Shown here one piece after another: positions 11,524 through 23,614 of a DNA stretch of 64,000 bases (position 1 is the stretch's first letter; each line of letters opens with the position of its first letter). This stretch comes from Astragalus membranaceus. Taxonomy: Eukaryota; Streptophyta; Magnoliopsida; Fabales; Fabaceae. Location: positions 13,303,192 to 13,367,191 of the forward strand of contig CM076854.1 in NCBI GenBank assembly GCA_039519185.1, given 5' to 3'. The position numbers and the translations under genes were made by a program. The notes beneath the pieces were generated by a model, which did not search any database, was not told where the DNA came from, and saw only the letters and a program-made list of their open reading frames with translations.

Positions 11524-12939
11524 CAAAATATGAAGTAATTGATAGTTTATTTTATTTATATTGTAGTGTAGTATACATAGTTCTTGAAAATGGATCGTAG
11601 TTGGATGTATGATCGATTGTATCCTGGAAGATTTGGTGTAAAACGACGTTTTGTAGAAGGAGTAGAAGAGTTTATTTTTGGTGCTAAGTACATTGATCAT
11701 GAAGAATTTGGGCGACAAGGCGGTATTAGATGTCCGTGCTTGAAATGTTCCTTTGGAGCTATAAAAAATGAACATGAAGTTAGACTTCATTTGTACAATA
11801 AAGGGTTTAGGCCAAATTATTGGACATGGAGTCGTCACGGGGAAGGAGCGCCAGGGGTAGCTGCAGTTCCTGCGGTTAATGTTCCGGTTGAAGTAGTAGA
11901 TCACACATCAAGTAGTTATCCAGCGACTACGACATCTGAAGGATGGGGAATACAACCCTTAGATGTTTATCAGGGAATGATATCTGACGCTGTTGGAATA
12001 AATTTGGATTTTGAAGAACCAGATGCTGACGAAGTTCCAAATGAGGAAGCTCAAAGGTTTTACATGTATTTGAGTGAGACAAATAAACCCATATTTGAAG
12101 GATCTACAGACTCAAAATTATCAATGTGTGTTCGGTTGTTGGTTCTTAAGTCTAAATTTAATGTTGCTGAGTTGTGCATGGAATATATGACCAAAATGAT
12201 GTTGGATGCAACTCCCATTAGAGGGAGTTTACCGCAAAGTTATTATGAAGCTAAAAGAGTGGTATCGAAGCTTGGCTTAAAATCTAAAAGGATTGATTGT
12301 TGTGTGTCTGGTTGCATGCTCTATTATAACAATGAGTTTGGCATAAATGATGGAGAGTTGTCGGAATGCAAGTTGTGTGGACAACCACGCTATCGTGTCA
12401 GTAGATCAGGGATGAGCAGAGGCAAACCGGTTCCACGAAAATCAATGTTCTATCTGCCTCTTATTCCAAGGCTACAGAGGATGTTTACTTCAATGGAGAC
12501 CGCGGGTAAAATGACATGGCACCATCAAAATAGAAATAAATCTGGTGAGTGACGTCACCCATCTGATGGTGAAGCTTGGAAGCATTTTGATCGTGTTCAT
12601 CCAGATTTTGCCAGTGATCCACACAATGTTCGGCTTGGTTTGTGCTCTGATGGTTTCACACCATATATTCAAGCCTCGGCAACACCATATTCATGTTGGC
12701 CAGTTATTGTTACCCCATACAACCTTCCTCCAGAAATGTGTATTGTAACATCCCGAATTTTTAAAGACTCATATTATGATGCCGGAGACCGATTAATTAT
12801 TTGTGGGAATAATTGGTCGTGTCTCGGGGATTTATAGTCGAGGAAATTGTCAAATAAATCCTATCCTATGATTAGTTATGGCTCAGTCACGGTTAACTTA
12901 AGTATTTAAGCTGAAGGGTGAAATTGGAATTTCACACCC

Positions 12940-12940
<1 letters not shown>

Positions 12941-13031
<91 letters not shown>
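12941..13031. repeat. TA microsatellite (about 45 units)
   Basis: Pure TA repeat within the solo LTR. Confidence 0.95.
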
Positions 13032-13033
<2 letters not shown>

Positions 13034-13816
13034 CTTAAATCTGAAACTCCAGCCACTTAGCCATTTCATAAAATTCCAGAAGAAAGAAAAGCTGAAGGAT
13101 AGAGAGGGAGGGGTCGCAAGCTTCAAGGGAGGAGGAAGGCTCCAACTGAAGATCTCCATTGCATGTAAGAACTCTCACTCCCATCCTACTCCAAATTTGA
13201 TTCTCTTTCCATTGAAACCATTTTCAGCCTCTGATTCTTCTCCTATCTCTTGGTTCCATTTTCGGGTTTGGGTCTTCAATGTTGAAGGAGGTGGAATTCT
13301 GAACTCTATTGTTATTGCATGTTGCTGTGTTGATGCCCGAGGAGGAGTGCAACGTCCAAACTAGAAATTGGGGGTAGGATTCAAGCTTGGATTGGTGTTC
13401 AGCTGCTGCCCAGTTTTTGTGTTGAAGGGTAGTTGAAGCTTGCTCTAGTTGGTGCCCTTCGGCTCTTGCTCGTGTGTCTCGTATATCGGCTATTTCGCAT
13501 TTCTATTGAAGCTTCAAGTGAAATCATCGTCACGGTGAGTTCTACTCACCATAGGGCATTTTGATATTCTAAACTTGTTTTCGATATGGAATCCCTTGGT
13601 CACATTTTGTGTTTTCAAAAGTCTTAGAACCGAAAAGCGTTTTTAAGTCAAAACGGATTGAGAATTTTAATGAATCATTGAAATGAAACACTTTATATAT
13701 ATTCTGGAATAGTTGGAAATTTTCTGGATTTCAGGTGATTGAAATTAGAAATCGAATTGGACGAGAACGGAGAGCGAAAATGGGAAAAATGTGAAATTCT
13801 GGTAACAGACACAGGT

Positions 13817-14000
13817 CGCACGGACCGTGCGCCCCTGGGCACGGATCGTGCGCCTGCTTCGGGTTGGAAGTATTGGAAACAGAACGGGCCCCACGGGTCG
13901 TGCGCCCCTGAGCACGGATCGTGCGTTTCCTTCTGGTAGATGGGTCCTGAGTAGTGCACCACGCACGGGTCGTGCGCCCCTGGGCACGGGTCGTGCGTGT
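13817..14000. repeat. Array of six GC-rich palindromes in the solo LTR
   Basis: Six near-identical dyads of the form GCACGGRYCGTGC, often joined by GCCCCTGGGC-like spacers. They create a CpG-rich island inside AT-rich DNA. Confidence 0.85.
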
Positions 14001-14217
14001 GGTTCTGTTACCGGCTTCCGTTTTCTCGTTTTGTCGCTCCGTTTGATCCCGAACCTTTTCTAATCTCTTTCTCAATCATTTAAAAGGGAATTGCCTTACT
14101 GACAACCGTATTTTGAACTTGTTCAACTCATGGTTTTGAAAAAGAGCTTTGAAAGCCTATTTGATTGAAAAACTGAAACCCTAGTACGCGTGTGAGTACA
14201 CCGACTGATGGACTGAC

Positions 14218-14281
<64 letters not shown>
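14218..14281. repeat. TA microsatellite (about 30 units)
   Basis: Pure TA repeat within the solo LTR. Confidence 0.95.
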
Positions 14282-14286
<5 letters not shown>

Positions 14287-14634
14287 TTATATATGTCAAA
14301 TGAAAATGATTATAATGCCGGATGTTATAAATTCATCAAAACGGGTTATAAGTCAATAATACGTTAAATATGATTATAATGCCGGAGGTCTAAATTATGA
14401 ATTTCCTCAAAACGGGTTATAGATCGATATGGATATTGTTTATCCGATTATTTATGTAATTGATCCATTTGGTGATCGAAAAGATATAAATTATCTAACT
14501 CTCGAGAACTTGATGCGTATTGTCATACGTATTACGTTGGGTGACGACCCGACAAGTAGCATACTAGGAAGGGAAGTCATGAGCCCTCACCCTAGGCCCT
14601 GAATGTGTTTTGGCGTGGTCAATTCACGGGTTAC

Positions 14635-14812
14635 CGGGATTAGCAGGCGTTGTGCAGCCGGTTTGTGCTAAGGTTAAACACGAATTTGCCGGGATTAGCA
14701 GTCGTTGTGCAGTCGGCAATTCGATTAATAAATAAGACTTTATGCAAAGTTTAAAAACACGAATTCGCTGGGATTAGCAGTCGGTGTGCAGTCGGCAATT
14801 CGATTTTAAGAT
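14635..14812. repeat. Three-copy direct repeat in the solo LTR
   Basis: Three diverged copies of GGGATTAGCAGTCGTTGTGC, each followed by a CGGCAATTCGATT-like tail in the last two. Confidence 0.8.
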
Positions 14813-17800
14813 AAGACATTGTTATGTCAACTTTGGTTGTAACGGTTTAATAATTTGAACCGAGTGTCAGTAAGGGGGCACGGTAGGACTCATTGAGATA
14901 ATGTTATCTCACCCTATCCATATTTGTTGTTTTTCAGAGAAGCAGGGAAAAAGGAAGACTATTGTGCACGAGTAGTTGATATACTCTTGGAGGTGCTGAA
15001 GACATAGTCATTTGATCCTTTGTTCTTTTGTTGTCCTAATTGGTTGTATAAACTTGTATTGATTATGAGTTATATGAACCGTTTTATGTTTCTGTTTGGT
15101 ATTTGGACTTGGATATTGTAATCCATTCGGTATGGAACCGATAAACTTCTATTTTATGAAGTAATGTTATTTCCGATTATGTTTTATTTCGGAAAGAGTT
15201 TGTATGTCCAAAACTTAAACAGGAACCGTGTCCTCTGAATTTTCCGCATCTGTGCACTTTTGGTGTTTCTACATGTTAGAAATACCGGGGGTGTTACATG
15301 TATGTCCAAACCATACATGATTTTAAATTCTATTATTCCAGGGCCAAGTAATCCAACAGCTGGTATTGACATCTATTTGCAACCTTTGATTGATGACCTA
15401 AAAAGGTTGTGGAATGGTGTTTTAAATTATGATGTGGCACGCAAACAAAATTTTGTGATGAGGGCGGCTTTGATGTGGACCATTAATGACTTCCCTGCCT
15501 ATGGAATGTTGTCTGGATGGGGGACACATGGTAAGATGGCATGTCCGATTTGCATGGTTGACACAAAGGCTTTTAGTCTTAAATACGGAGGAAAAGTTTC
15601 ATGGTTTGACTCGCACCGTAGGTTCTTACCTATGGATCACCCATTTAGAAAGCAAAAATATGTGTTCATCAAGGGAAATGTTGAAACAGCTGGACCTCCT
15701 CGTTAGTTGACACCAGAGGAAGTTTGGAATAGTGTTAGGGATATCCCTCCTGTGGAAGTCGTAGCGGGTGTTGTTTCTCGTCCAGATGGCTATGGACAAT
15801 GGCACAATTGGACAAAAAAAAGTATTTTTTGAGAACTTCCATATTGGAAAGATAATCTATTGAGACACAATCTCGATGTCATGCATATAGAGAAGAATTT
15901 TTTGACAACATATTTAACACTGTCATGAACGTGAAAGGCAAAACGAAAGACAATGAGAAAGCTAGGAAGGATATAGATCATTTCTGTAGACGAAAGGATT
16001 TGTTGTTGGTTGAGCAAGGTACTAGGGTTTTCAAACCCAAAGCGAATTATACTTTATCTACCGAACAAGCGAAAGCAGTTTATCAGTGGATAAAAGAGTT
16101 GAAAATGCCAGACGGTTATTCTTCCAATTTATCTAGATGTGCGGATGTGGATAATGGGAGGTTGCCTGGGATGAAGAGTCATGATTGTCACGTATTCATG
16201 GAGTGCTTACTTCGTATCGCTTTTAGTCCATTGTCAACACAGGTTTTGAATCCGCTCATTGAAATAAGTCAATACTTTAAGAATTTGTGTTCTGCAACGC
16301 TAAAAGCTGATGATCTTTCAAAAATGGAACAAGACATCCCACTTATCTCATGCAAGTTGGAGAGAGTATTTCCGCCTGGTTTCTTTGATTCTATGGAGCA
16401 TCTTCCGGTGCATCTCGCATATGAAGCTAAACTTGGCAGACCTGTCAAATACAGATGGATGTATCCGTTTGATAGGTCAGCTAATTTTTATAATATAAGA
16501 AACAAGTTTAAATTAAAATATATGACTATTGTATTAATATCATATTCTCTAGGTTCATGGGTGATTCAAAAAGATCGGTGAAAAACAAAGCTAGAGTTGA
16601 ATGATCGATATGTTCGTCTTACTTACACCGTGAAACAACACATTTTTGTTCTCATTATTTCAAGAATCAGTTTGCTCCTGGAAGCAGTCGAAATGAAGTG
16701 GATACTGAATGGCCTAGACATCCTTTGGCTTTGTCTGTCTTTTGTCTACCCGGTCGTCCATCTGGGAAGGAGTTAACTCATTGGCTAACAGATGAAGAAT
16801 TAAGTTCAGCACATGTTCATGTGTTGATAAATTGTACTGAGGTGCAACCATTTATTGAGTATGTTCCTCAACATTAACAATCGATCTTAATTAGTTAATA
16901 TAAAGTAGATAAGTGTAACAATTAAATTATTTCTTTTTAGGGAGTTCTTGTCATCAGAGGCAGTACGTGAAGACCAATCTTCTGCTCATATTCATGCGCA
17001 TTTTCCAATGTGGTTTAGTCAATATGTGTATTCCCTCCCGCCAAATCCTACCAACCAACACTTGAGGAACATATCAGACGGTCCTCGAAGATGTGTTAAA
17101 GAATGGCACACATACTTTGTCAATGGATACAAATTTCACACCAATGAATGGACACAGGGCAGAGAGACAGTCAATAGTGGAGTGTGCATGAAGGGGGTCA
17201 CTGGAGGAGGTGAAGATGATTTTTATGGTGTGGTTCAACACATATATGAACTTCAGTACCCCCATCTAGATTTTAGTCCAAAGGTAGTGGTTTTTTATTG
17301 TAATTGGTTTGATCCGTCTGCTCGAGGAACAAAGGTGAATCTAAAGTCAAATACAGTGGACATTAAAATGAATGGTAGATATCGACCGTATGCTCCGTTC
17401 GTCATTGCACAAAATGTGAGACAAGTCTATTATGTCCCTTATCCATCAATGCGGACTGATAGGCGTGGTTGGTGTGTCGCAATTAAAACAAAACAAAGAG
17501 GTCGCGTTGATCAGACAAATGATGACACGGTGGAAGATGTGCCATATCAAATGGAAGAGATGTCTAATGTAAATGAAGTGATTCAAGTTGAACCCATTGT
17601 TCGTTTATGTGATGAGCCAAACACCGACGATGAAGTTGATGACGAAGATGCTGATGGTGAAGATGCAACAGACCACATTGGTGTATCAAGAATTCACTCC
17701 TTTGATGATGATGATTTTGAGAATGAATGGGATTCAAATTAGTTATTTATGTTTCAATCAATTATATAAGGATGTAATTTATGTTTCAACAATTCTATTT

Positions 17801-17949
17801 TTAATGAAGGATGTTATTTTTAATGAAGGATGTTATTTGTTTGAGAATGAATGGGATTCAAATTATTTATTTTAATGAGTTTTGTATGTTTATGTTAACC
17901 ATGTTTAGTATATGTTTGTTTGTTTAAATGTATATGTCTAGATACAGAT

Positions 17950-20054
17950 ATGGCATCTCTTGATGACTCAGGATCCGATCATGACGGCGCATATGTTCCT
18001 CCTCCACCTCCCGATGCTGCCAGCACTAGCAGGCGGAAGACATCTACTTGCCTAGGGCGCCGTGTTCAGCCTACGCGTGTTGTTGTTACTACTGGCGGAT
18101 ATTTGCCACCACCTGTGTCTGAGGATGGTGCTAGTATTAGTACTGCAGGGGGCCCATCGATTCCTGTTGGTACTGAGGGCTTATCCCCGACACATGTTGA
18201 TGCGGATGGGGTACGCACATTCATTGATGGGACTGATGTGATTAGGGTTACACCTGATGGGCGTATCATATTGTAGATTGTTGACGATTCGTAAGTCTAT
18301 ATATATATATATATATATATATTATTTATTAATTTATTTTTTGTTGCCCTTTATATATATAACTTATATTTGGTATAACAAAATTCATCTTTTTTTAATG
18401 CAGTTTTATTCCTTCGAAGGCTTCAGCTACCGCCATCACAAAAACAATCAAGGAGAATTTTACCAAGAGCTGGAAGAACTGGACGGAAGTTAGAAAAGAT
18501 AAGGATGCAAATAAGAAGATGTTAAGATCATTTTTGGTAAGTTATTCTACGAAATAATTAATTTGGTGTATTATCTTATTGACTTGATTAATTAATTACT
18601 GCCTTATAATTAACAACATTATTGTAAATTTCTTAAATAGGAAAAATGTACATGGTATCCAGGGGAGCAAGCCGCAGTTGAGAGAGTGTTCCATAAGAGA
18701 TGTTCTCATCGCTATTCTGAATTGATGCGGAGGGCGCGCAATGCGGGTACGAAGCCATCTTATATGGGCTGAGTTTAATGAGTATTGGCAGACAGATCAA
18801 GCATTTAAGAATTATTGTGAGAAAGCCAAGAAGAACCGTGCTTCTGAACAAGGTGGCTGCACACACACCGGGGGGGAGTGTTAATACTGCAACGCATTAC
18901 ATGCGTTTGGTAAATTTATTACTTTATTACTTGATTAATTAATTAATTATTTATAATAATTAACTAGTCATTTTCAATATGTGTATTTAATTAATAATAT
19001 ATATATGTACATATATAGGTGGAGAGGGAACAAAGGCCAATCACTTTGCCTGAGTTGCATTGCCACATGCATATGGTGGAGGAGACTGGTGAGTACGCTA
19101 CAGATCGGGCGAGGCGTATTCGGGTAAAACTACTTTTACAATTATATATTAATTAATGTTTATTATTTATATTAATAATTAGTTATTTATTTGTTGGGTT
19201 ATTTTTTTCACGAGAGCTTCAAGGGTGGGATGGCTGAGTACCATCAGTCACAACAGAGCAGTGGGGCATCTGTCCATCCAGTGGAGGAGGCTAGAGTAGC
19301 TCGTGATGTTTGGGAGAGAGCAGTTGGTCCCCAAAAGACTAATCATCTGGTAGGATCAGGTGGTATTGGACCGGTTCCTTTTCGAACAAGCATTATTCCG
19401 AGTCTATCAGATTCACATTCTGGATCCTCAACTGGTCGCAATTATGTTCCCAATGCTGGTGAGTTGAATGATGTTAGGCAATTGACGCAGCAACTGAGCG
19501 AGGCTCAGCGTCAGATTGTCGAGCGGCAGGAGCAAAGTGATCGGGAAATGCAGGCGCTTCGGGATCAAAGTGATCGGGAAATGCAGGCGCTTCGGGATCG
19601 AAATGAGCGGGAAATGCAGGCGCTTCGGGAGCAGGCTAGGGTAGCTGAGGAGCGCATGGAGGAGCGCTTTAAGTTATTGCAGAATCAGATGATGTCTAAG
19701 CACTCGAGGCCATCCTCATCAGCATCCTACCCGCCGCCACAGCAGCATTACTACCAGCAGCACTATGCACCCCAGTATCCCCAGCCGTATGCACCCCAAT
19801 ATCCCCCGCAGTATGCACCGCAGTATGCGCCATTCCAGCCATACCAGCAGCAGCATCAGTCACCCCGCCAGCCATACCAGCAGCCCCAACATCAGTCACC
19901 CCTGATCCAGCCAAACCAGCAGTACCCCCAGCAACGGTCACCCCCGCTGGACATTGATCTTAATGTCCAAATGTCATCGCTTAGTGCTTTACTTCAAGAT
20001 GATGATATATATTATAATAATGTTGATGACATTGACCGGCAGGCACCCCAGTAG
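17950..20054 (+). pseudogene. TnpA-like second gene of CACTA 1 (Transposase_24/Ptta type), broken
   Basis: The start is ATG at 17950 (MASLDDSGSD). Probable exons: 17950-18290, 18404-18536, 18641-18909, 19019-19123 and 19212-20054, with GT donors and mostly AG acceptors. Exon 3 carries the conserved WYPGEQAAVERVFHKRC stretch and the EKAKKNRASEQGGCTHTGG region of plant CACTA accessory proteins. The last exon has a Glu/Arg-rich coiled coil with a three-fold SDREMQALRDQ-type repeat (about 19530-19640) and a Pro/Gln/Tyr-rich tail. Defects against the copy at 61828-63685: stop 18274-18276, a small deletion near 18765, an extra G in the run at 18871-18877, and an acceptor changed from CAG to CAC at 19209-19211. 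The product probably bound the subterminal repeats. Confidence 0.82.
18298..18322. repeat. TA microsatellite in an intron of the TnpA-like gene
   Basis: About 12 TA units just after the first donor site. Confidence 0.85.
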
Positions 20055-20297
20055 CTTTAGATTATTTTATTTTTTGTATGGATATTTTATTAATTGTATG
20101 GATATTTTTTTGGTGATAATATTTTACTGCTTTTCCCAATTTTTATTTTTTTAAATTAAAAATTAATTAGTTATTGGATTTTATTTTTTTTATCAATAAT
20201 TAAAAAAACTAATAAAATAAAAAAAAATTAATCAAAACGATTTTTTAAAAAAAATAATATTTATATTTAAAAAATAATAATTTTTTTTAAAAAAAAG

Positions 20298-20581
20298 GGT
20301 ACTTTGCGGCAGATATTTGGACTTTGCGGCGGAATTTTTGATAAAACGTTTTTTTAAAAGAAATTTGTCCCTTTTCCGGCGGATTATCCGCCGCAAAGTT
20401 CCGGCGGAATTTGCGGCGCGACTAAATCCGCCGCAAACGTGCGGCGGATAATCCGCCGCAAAGCGTTTGCTTCGAGTTGGCTACCGGCGGCAAAATTCCG
20501 CCGCAAAGTCCAAATATCCGCCGCAAATTTGGCTTTTGCGGTGGATTTTGCCCGCCGCAAAGTCCAATTTTTCTTGTAGTG
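20298..20581. repeat. 3' subterminal repeat array and terminus of CACTA 1
   Basis: Dense copies of TCCGCCGCAAA and TTTGCGGCGGA run to the terminal TTCTTGTAGTG. The stretch is homologous to 61271-61540 of CACTA 4. Confidence 0.85.
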
Positions 20582-20584
20582 ATC

Positions 20585-21334
20585 TCAAACATATCAGCGT
20601 CTTTATTTATATTGTTAAAAGAAATGGTCTTGCTGTCTCTAAAACAAAGATCAGTTTATTCCAAACAAAAATTAGGTTTCTTGGTCGCAATATTCACCAA
20701 GGAACCATTATTCCTATCAGTAGAGCTATTGAGTTCTCTGATAAATTTCCTAATCAAATTATTGACAAAACTCAATTACAAAGATTTCTAGTCGCAACTT
20801 AGTAATCTCATCAAGCCCCTCCATGATCGTCTGAAAAAGGATCCTCTTCCTTGGACAGATGTTCATACCAATGTGGTTAAACAAATTAAGTCTCAAGTTA
20901 AAGAGCTTCCTTTTCTTTATCTTCCCAATCCTGAAGCTTTTAAAATTGTCGAAACCGATGCTTCTGACATCGGTTATGGCGGTATTTGAAAACAAAAGAT
21001 TTCTAGAAAAGAACAAGTCATCGCCTTTACTTCTAAACATTGGAATCCTGCTCAGCAGAATTATTCCACTATCAAAAAGGAAGTTTTGGCAATTGTTTTA
21101 TCTATTTCAAAATTTCAATCGGATTTACTAAATCAAAAATTTCTTGTTCGTATTGATTGCGAATCTGCAAAAGATATCTTACAAAAGGATGTTAAAAATC
21201 TTGCACCAAAACATATTTTTGCCGGATGGCAAGCAATTTTAAGTATATTTGATTTTGATATTGAATATCTTAAAGGATCTGACAATGCTCTCCCTGACTA
21301 CCTCACTCGTGAGTATTTACAGGGAAACCGTTAA
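20585..21334 (+). pseudogene. Endogenous pararetrovirus pol relic, part C (end of RT and RNase H)
   Basis: It continues the RT thumb region and goes into RNase H, with a TDAS-type active-site motif near 20954. The reading ends at a stop at 21332-21334 with no integrase, as expected for Caulimoviridae. Two further breaks are visible: a frame change near 20790 (one frame stops at 20800-20802) and an in-frame TGA at 20987-20989. With parts A and B this gives at least four inactivating lesions besides the two insertions. Confidence 0.8.
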
Positions 21335-22154
21335 ATTTTCTTCCAGTTCTTCCTCCTCACGGGGAAGGGTTAAAGGAAAACTTTTGTTGTTCTTGTTTTC
21401 CAATTCTTCCTCCTCGCGGGGAAGAGGTAGTGGAAAACTTGTTTTATTTATTTTATCTATTTCTACCAGATCTTCTTCCTTAATCCAATCAGGATCGCCT
21501 TCCCAGATTTCCTAGAAAACTTTCCAAGTTTCTCATCTCTTTCTGCTAATATTTCGTTTTATCAAAACAAAGAAGACTGTTTTGACTTTTATTTCGCTAA
21601 CAAATTTCGAATTTTATATTTATCATGTTGTTTTACCCCCAATTTTTTATTGTCAATAGTCCTTTGTCACCTTCAGCAAGCATCACGAGAGGCAAAGAAT
21701 CAATCTTCAATTATTATGCTTAGTGCAAAAGTCACCAAGACTTCACAATACAAGTCATCAATTAATGGATTCCAAATAGTTCAAGTCACTAGCTCTTGGA
21801 TTTCAAATAGTTCAAGTCATCATATCCCTCACAAAGTGCACACTATAAGTCGCCCTTGTGTACAGTTCAGGTGATCAATTGTTGTAGTTGTCACTATTCT
21901 TTCCGGTATCTAACTGGTTACTTTTCAATCTTTTTTTTTTTGTTTATTGAGTGCCTAGGCATCTGTTAGTGGCACCGTTTATCTCACTAAGTTAGAGAGA
22001 AGTCAGAGAGCGTTGCTTGTAAGCCTGACTCCTAAGCCTCTTTCTTTCTTCAATCTTCCTTCTTCTCTTTTCTTTTCAATCTGTTTTAGTTTTCAATTTC
22101 TGTTTTCAATCTTATTCTTCAATCTCTGTAATTTATTTTCTATTTTCAATATAT
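21335..22154 (+). other. Probable noncoding region downstream of the pararetrovirus pol
   Basis: No convincing gene. It has a duplicated segment around TTCTTCCTCCTCACGGGGAA (about 21345 and 21405), a short direct repeat containing AATAGTTCAAGTCA (about 21775 and 21810) and pyrimidine-rich stretches. In caulimovirids the intergenic promoter follows RNase H, so this may be its remnant. I saw no tRNA-Met primer site here. Confidence 0.35.
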
Positions 22155-22164
22155 ATAATGAGAG

Positions 22165-22905
22165 GAATTTTAAAGTAATTAAAACTGGACCAGACATTTA
22201 ACCAACACAGCGGGTCAAGGTTTTGGGATCGGACTGGTTGAATCTGGGTCAAACAGAAATTAATTAAATATATCATTTAATATTTTTATTACAATACATA
22301 AAAAATAAAAATAAAACCATAATATTCATAATTTCACACCAAAAAAATTCAATTAGTCTTACTTTAAGTTCAACAACATAACAATATATCCATGTAATTA
22401 CTTAAAGTGACAAATAAAATAAAATCAAATATGTCTTGAAGAGCATAACACATAATTTCATGCAAAAAATGTCATGACTTCAATAAGTACTATTGTCATA
22501 ATATATATTATTTTTCCACAAAAACAAAAGGAAATTTCACTTAAAATGTTATAAGCCAACATAAAATTGACAAAATAACATACAAGAGAATATGACATAA
22601 TAACATTTTAATATTCAATAATCATAAATACTACAATTTATCTTTTTTAATTTTTTGATTTATTTCATCAATATAATTATAACAAAAGGATAAAAAAATA
22701 TTTCATGTACGGAAAATCAACATCATTTATGATATACCATTTTTTTAAGAAAAAAACACAAATTCAGGTTCTTGTCCTGTTCCGGGTTTTGTGTCCGGTT
22801 CTCTGGTTCAACCCTCGATTTTCGTGCAGTGCAGTTCTTAGGTTAAACTAAATCAGGTAGGGTCCGGTTCTCAGTTGAACCGGCTGGTCCAATTTTGACA
22901 ACCTT
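22165..22905. mobile_element. MITE-like element with imperfect terminal inverted repeats
   Basis: AAAGTAATTAAAACTGGACC near the left end is the imperfect inverse of the right end, which reads AAGGTTGTCAAAATTGGACC on the minus strand. The direct repeat ATAATGAGAG occurs at 22155-22164 and 22906-22915. The interior is AT-rich with no open frame. A second, truncated copy is at 41296-41500. A 9-10-bp duplication would fit a Mutator-like or hAT-like origin; the left boundary is uncertain by a few bases. Confidence 0.6.
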
Positions 22906-22915
22906 ATAATGAGAG

Positions 22916-23102
22916 AGTAAGAGGAATAAATCATGGTCGTAGATCAAATCAGAAACGATTAAGATTAAAATAGAAAATCATGTAACCTTTTAAGTAGTCA
23001 TGTGATAATTAAATAACTTCTAATCATAACCACCCATATATTTTTATGTTTATGAGTTGCTCCTCTCACTTCATCATCACAGGAGTACTCTCACCGGATA
23101 CA

Positions 23103-23177
<75 letters not shown>

Positions 23178-23361
23178 AAACTTTACCAAATAAAAAAAAT
23201 GGTAAATCCTCACACAGGTCGCACTTGTGGACAACACTTTTGCCTTTTGGACAAAATATCTAAATAAAATGTCCATAATATTTTATATTAATTTTAATTT
23301 TATTATTATATTTTATTGTGTGGTTACACATCTACCACCAGTTAACTTTAGTGCAGAAACA
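22916..23361. other. Upstream flank of the chalcone synthase gene
   Basis: AT-rich sequence with no gene seen. It contains the TA tract at 23106-23175. The proximal promoter starts near 23330. Confidence 0.6.
23106..23175. repeat. TA microsatellite upstream of chalcone synthase (about 35 units)
   Basis: Uninterrupted TA run ending about 275 bp upstream of the TATA box. Such tracts are usually length-polymorphic. Confidence 0.95.
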
Positions 23362-23367
23362 CACGTG
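23362..23367 (+). promoter_or_regulatory. G-box CACGTG in the chalcone synthase promoter
   Basis: The core lies within ACACGTGT about 85 bp upstream of the TATA box. G-boxes bound by bZIP or bHLH factors, close to a MYB-type site, are the classic light-response unit of chalcone synthase promoters. A MYB-like CAGTTAAC (23339-23346) and an AC-element-like ACCTACT (23392-23398) flank it. Confidence 0.7.
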
Positions 23368-23450
23368 TCTACTCATCTGTCCGTCCCTCAAACCTACTCG
23401 CTCTCACTAACTTTTTGCATGCAAGTCAGCCAAGGCTCTCAATATCAAAA

Positions 23451-23462
23451 CTATATTTATAG
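23451..23462 (+). promoter_or_regulatory. TATA box of the chalcone synthase gene
   Basis: CTATATTTATAG, about 155 bp upstream of the ATG. Transcription would start near 23485-23495, giving a pyrimidine-rich leader of about 120-130 bases. Confidence 0.75.
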
Positions 23463-23614
23463 CACCTATTCCTCTCTATTATTTCCACCAAATCAAAAAC
23501 ACTAATTTCTTTGATTCCCCTTCCAAATTCATCTTCTCCTCTTACCTCATCAAATCTCTTTTCTTATCCTTCTTCTTTATCTCTTCTTTGCATCTGCATT
23601 GTCATCTTTACAAA

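Larger units (their letters stand above)
12744..15298 (+). mobile_element. Solo LTR (2555 bp) inside the CACTA 1 transposase
   Basis: It begins TGTAACATCC and ends GGTGTTACA and is flanked by the perfect 5-bp duplication TGTAT (12739-12743 and 15299-15303). No internal region is present, so it is a recombination remnant. It holds two long TA tracts, a GC-rich palindromic array (13817-14000) and a three-copy repeat (14640-14810). Its termini resemble those of the LARD-like element at 1334, suggesting a related gypsy lineage. Strand cannot be fixed without a primer binding site. Confidence 0.9.
11590..17742 (+). pseudogene. TNP2-like CACTA transposase, broken
   Basis: The start is the ATG at 11590 (MDRSWMYDRL). 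The N-terminus matches the transposase-associated domain of plant CACTA elements, with a CPC-x2-C zinc-like motif near 11730. The TNP2/Transposase_21 core follows and resumes after the nested LTR. A DUF4218-like domain comes next (about 15990-16475, MKSHDCHVFMECLL and PPGFFDSMEHLPVH), and a DUF4216-like domain is in the last exon (16941-17742). Visible introns lie at about 16476-16552 and 16859-16940. It is dead: stops at 12550-12552, 15704-15706, 15830-15832 and 16602-16604, a frameshift near 15897, and the solo LTR at 12744-15298. Removing the LTR and one TGTAT restores the frame at that junction, so that insertion hit a gene still resembling its ancestor. Confidence 0.88.
9118..20581 (+). 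mobile_element. CACTA transposon 1 (En/Spm type), 11.5 kb with a nested LTR
   Basis: The left end reads CACTACAAGAATAATTG and the right end is the complement of CACTACAAGAAAAATTGG. The flanking three bases are ATC on both sides (9115-9117 and 20582-20584). Subterminal regions are dense in TCCGCCGCAAA and its complement. It encodes a TNP2-like transposase and a second, TnpA-like gene in the usual CACTA order, both broken. A solo LTR (12744-15298) is nested in the transposase gene; without it the element is about 8.9 kb. The partial element at 61271-64000 belongs to the same family. Confidence 0.93.

Noticed and set aside
12918..13364. 148-codon open frame starting in the TA tract
   Set aside because: The Tyr-Ile repeat is the translation of a microsatellite, and the rest lies in a solo LTR with no known domain.
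13693..14075. Several overlapping 66-114-codon frames on both strands
   Set aside because: They come from the six GC-rich palindromes, which leave many frames open.
20585..21334. Ty3/gypsy retrotransposon instead of a pararetrovirus
   Set aside because: RNase H is followed at once by a stop with no integrase or LTR, which fits Caulimoviridae better.
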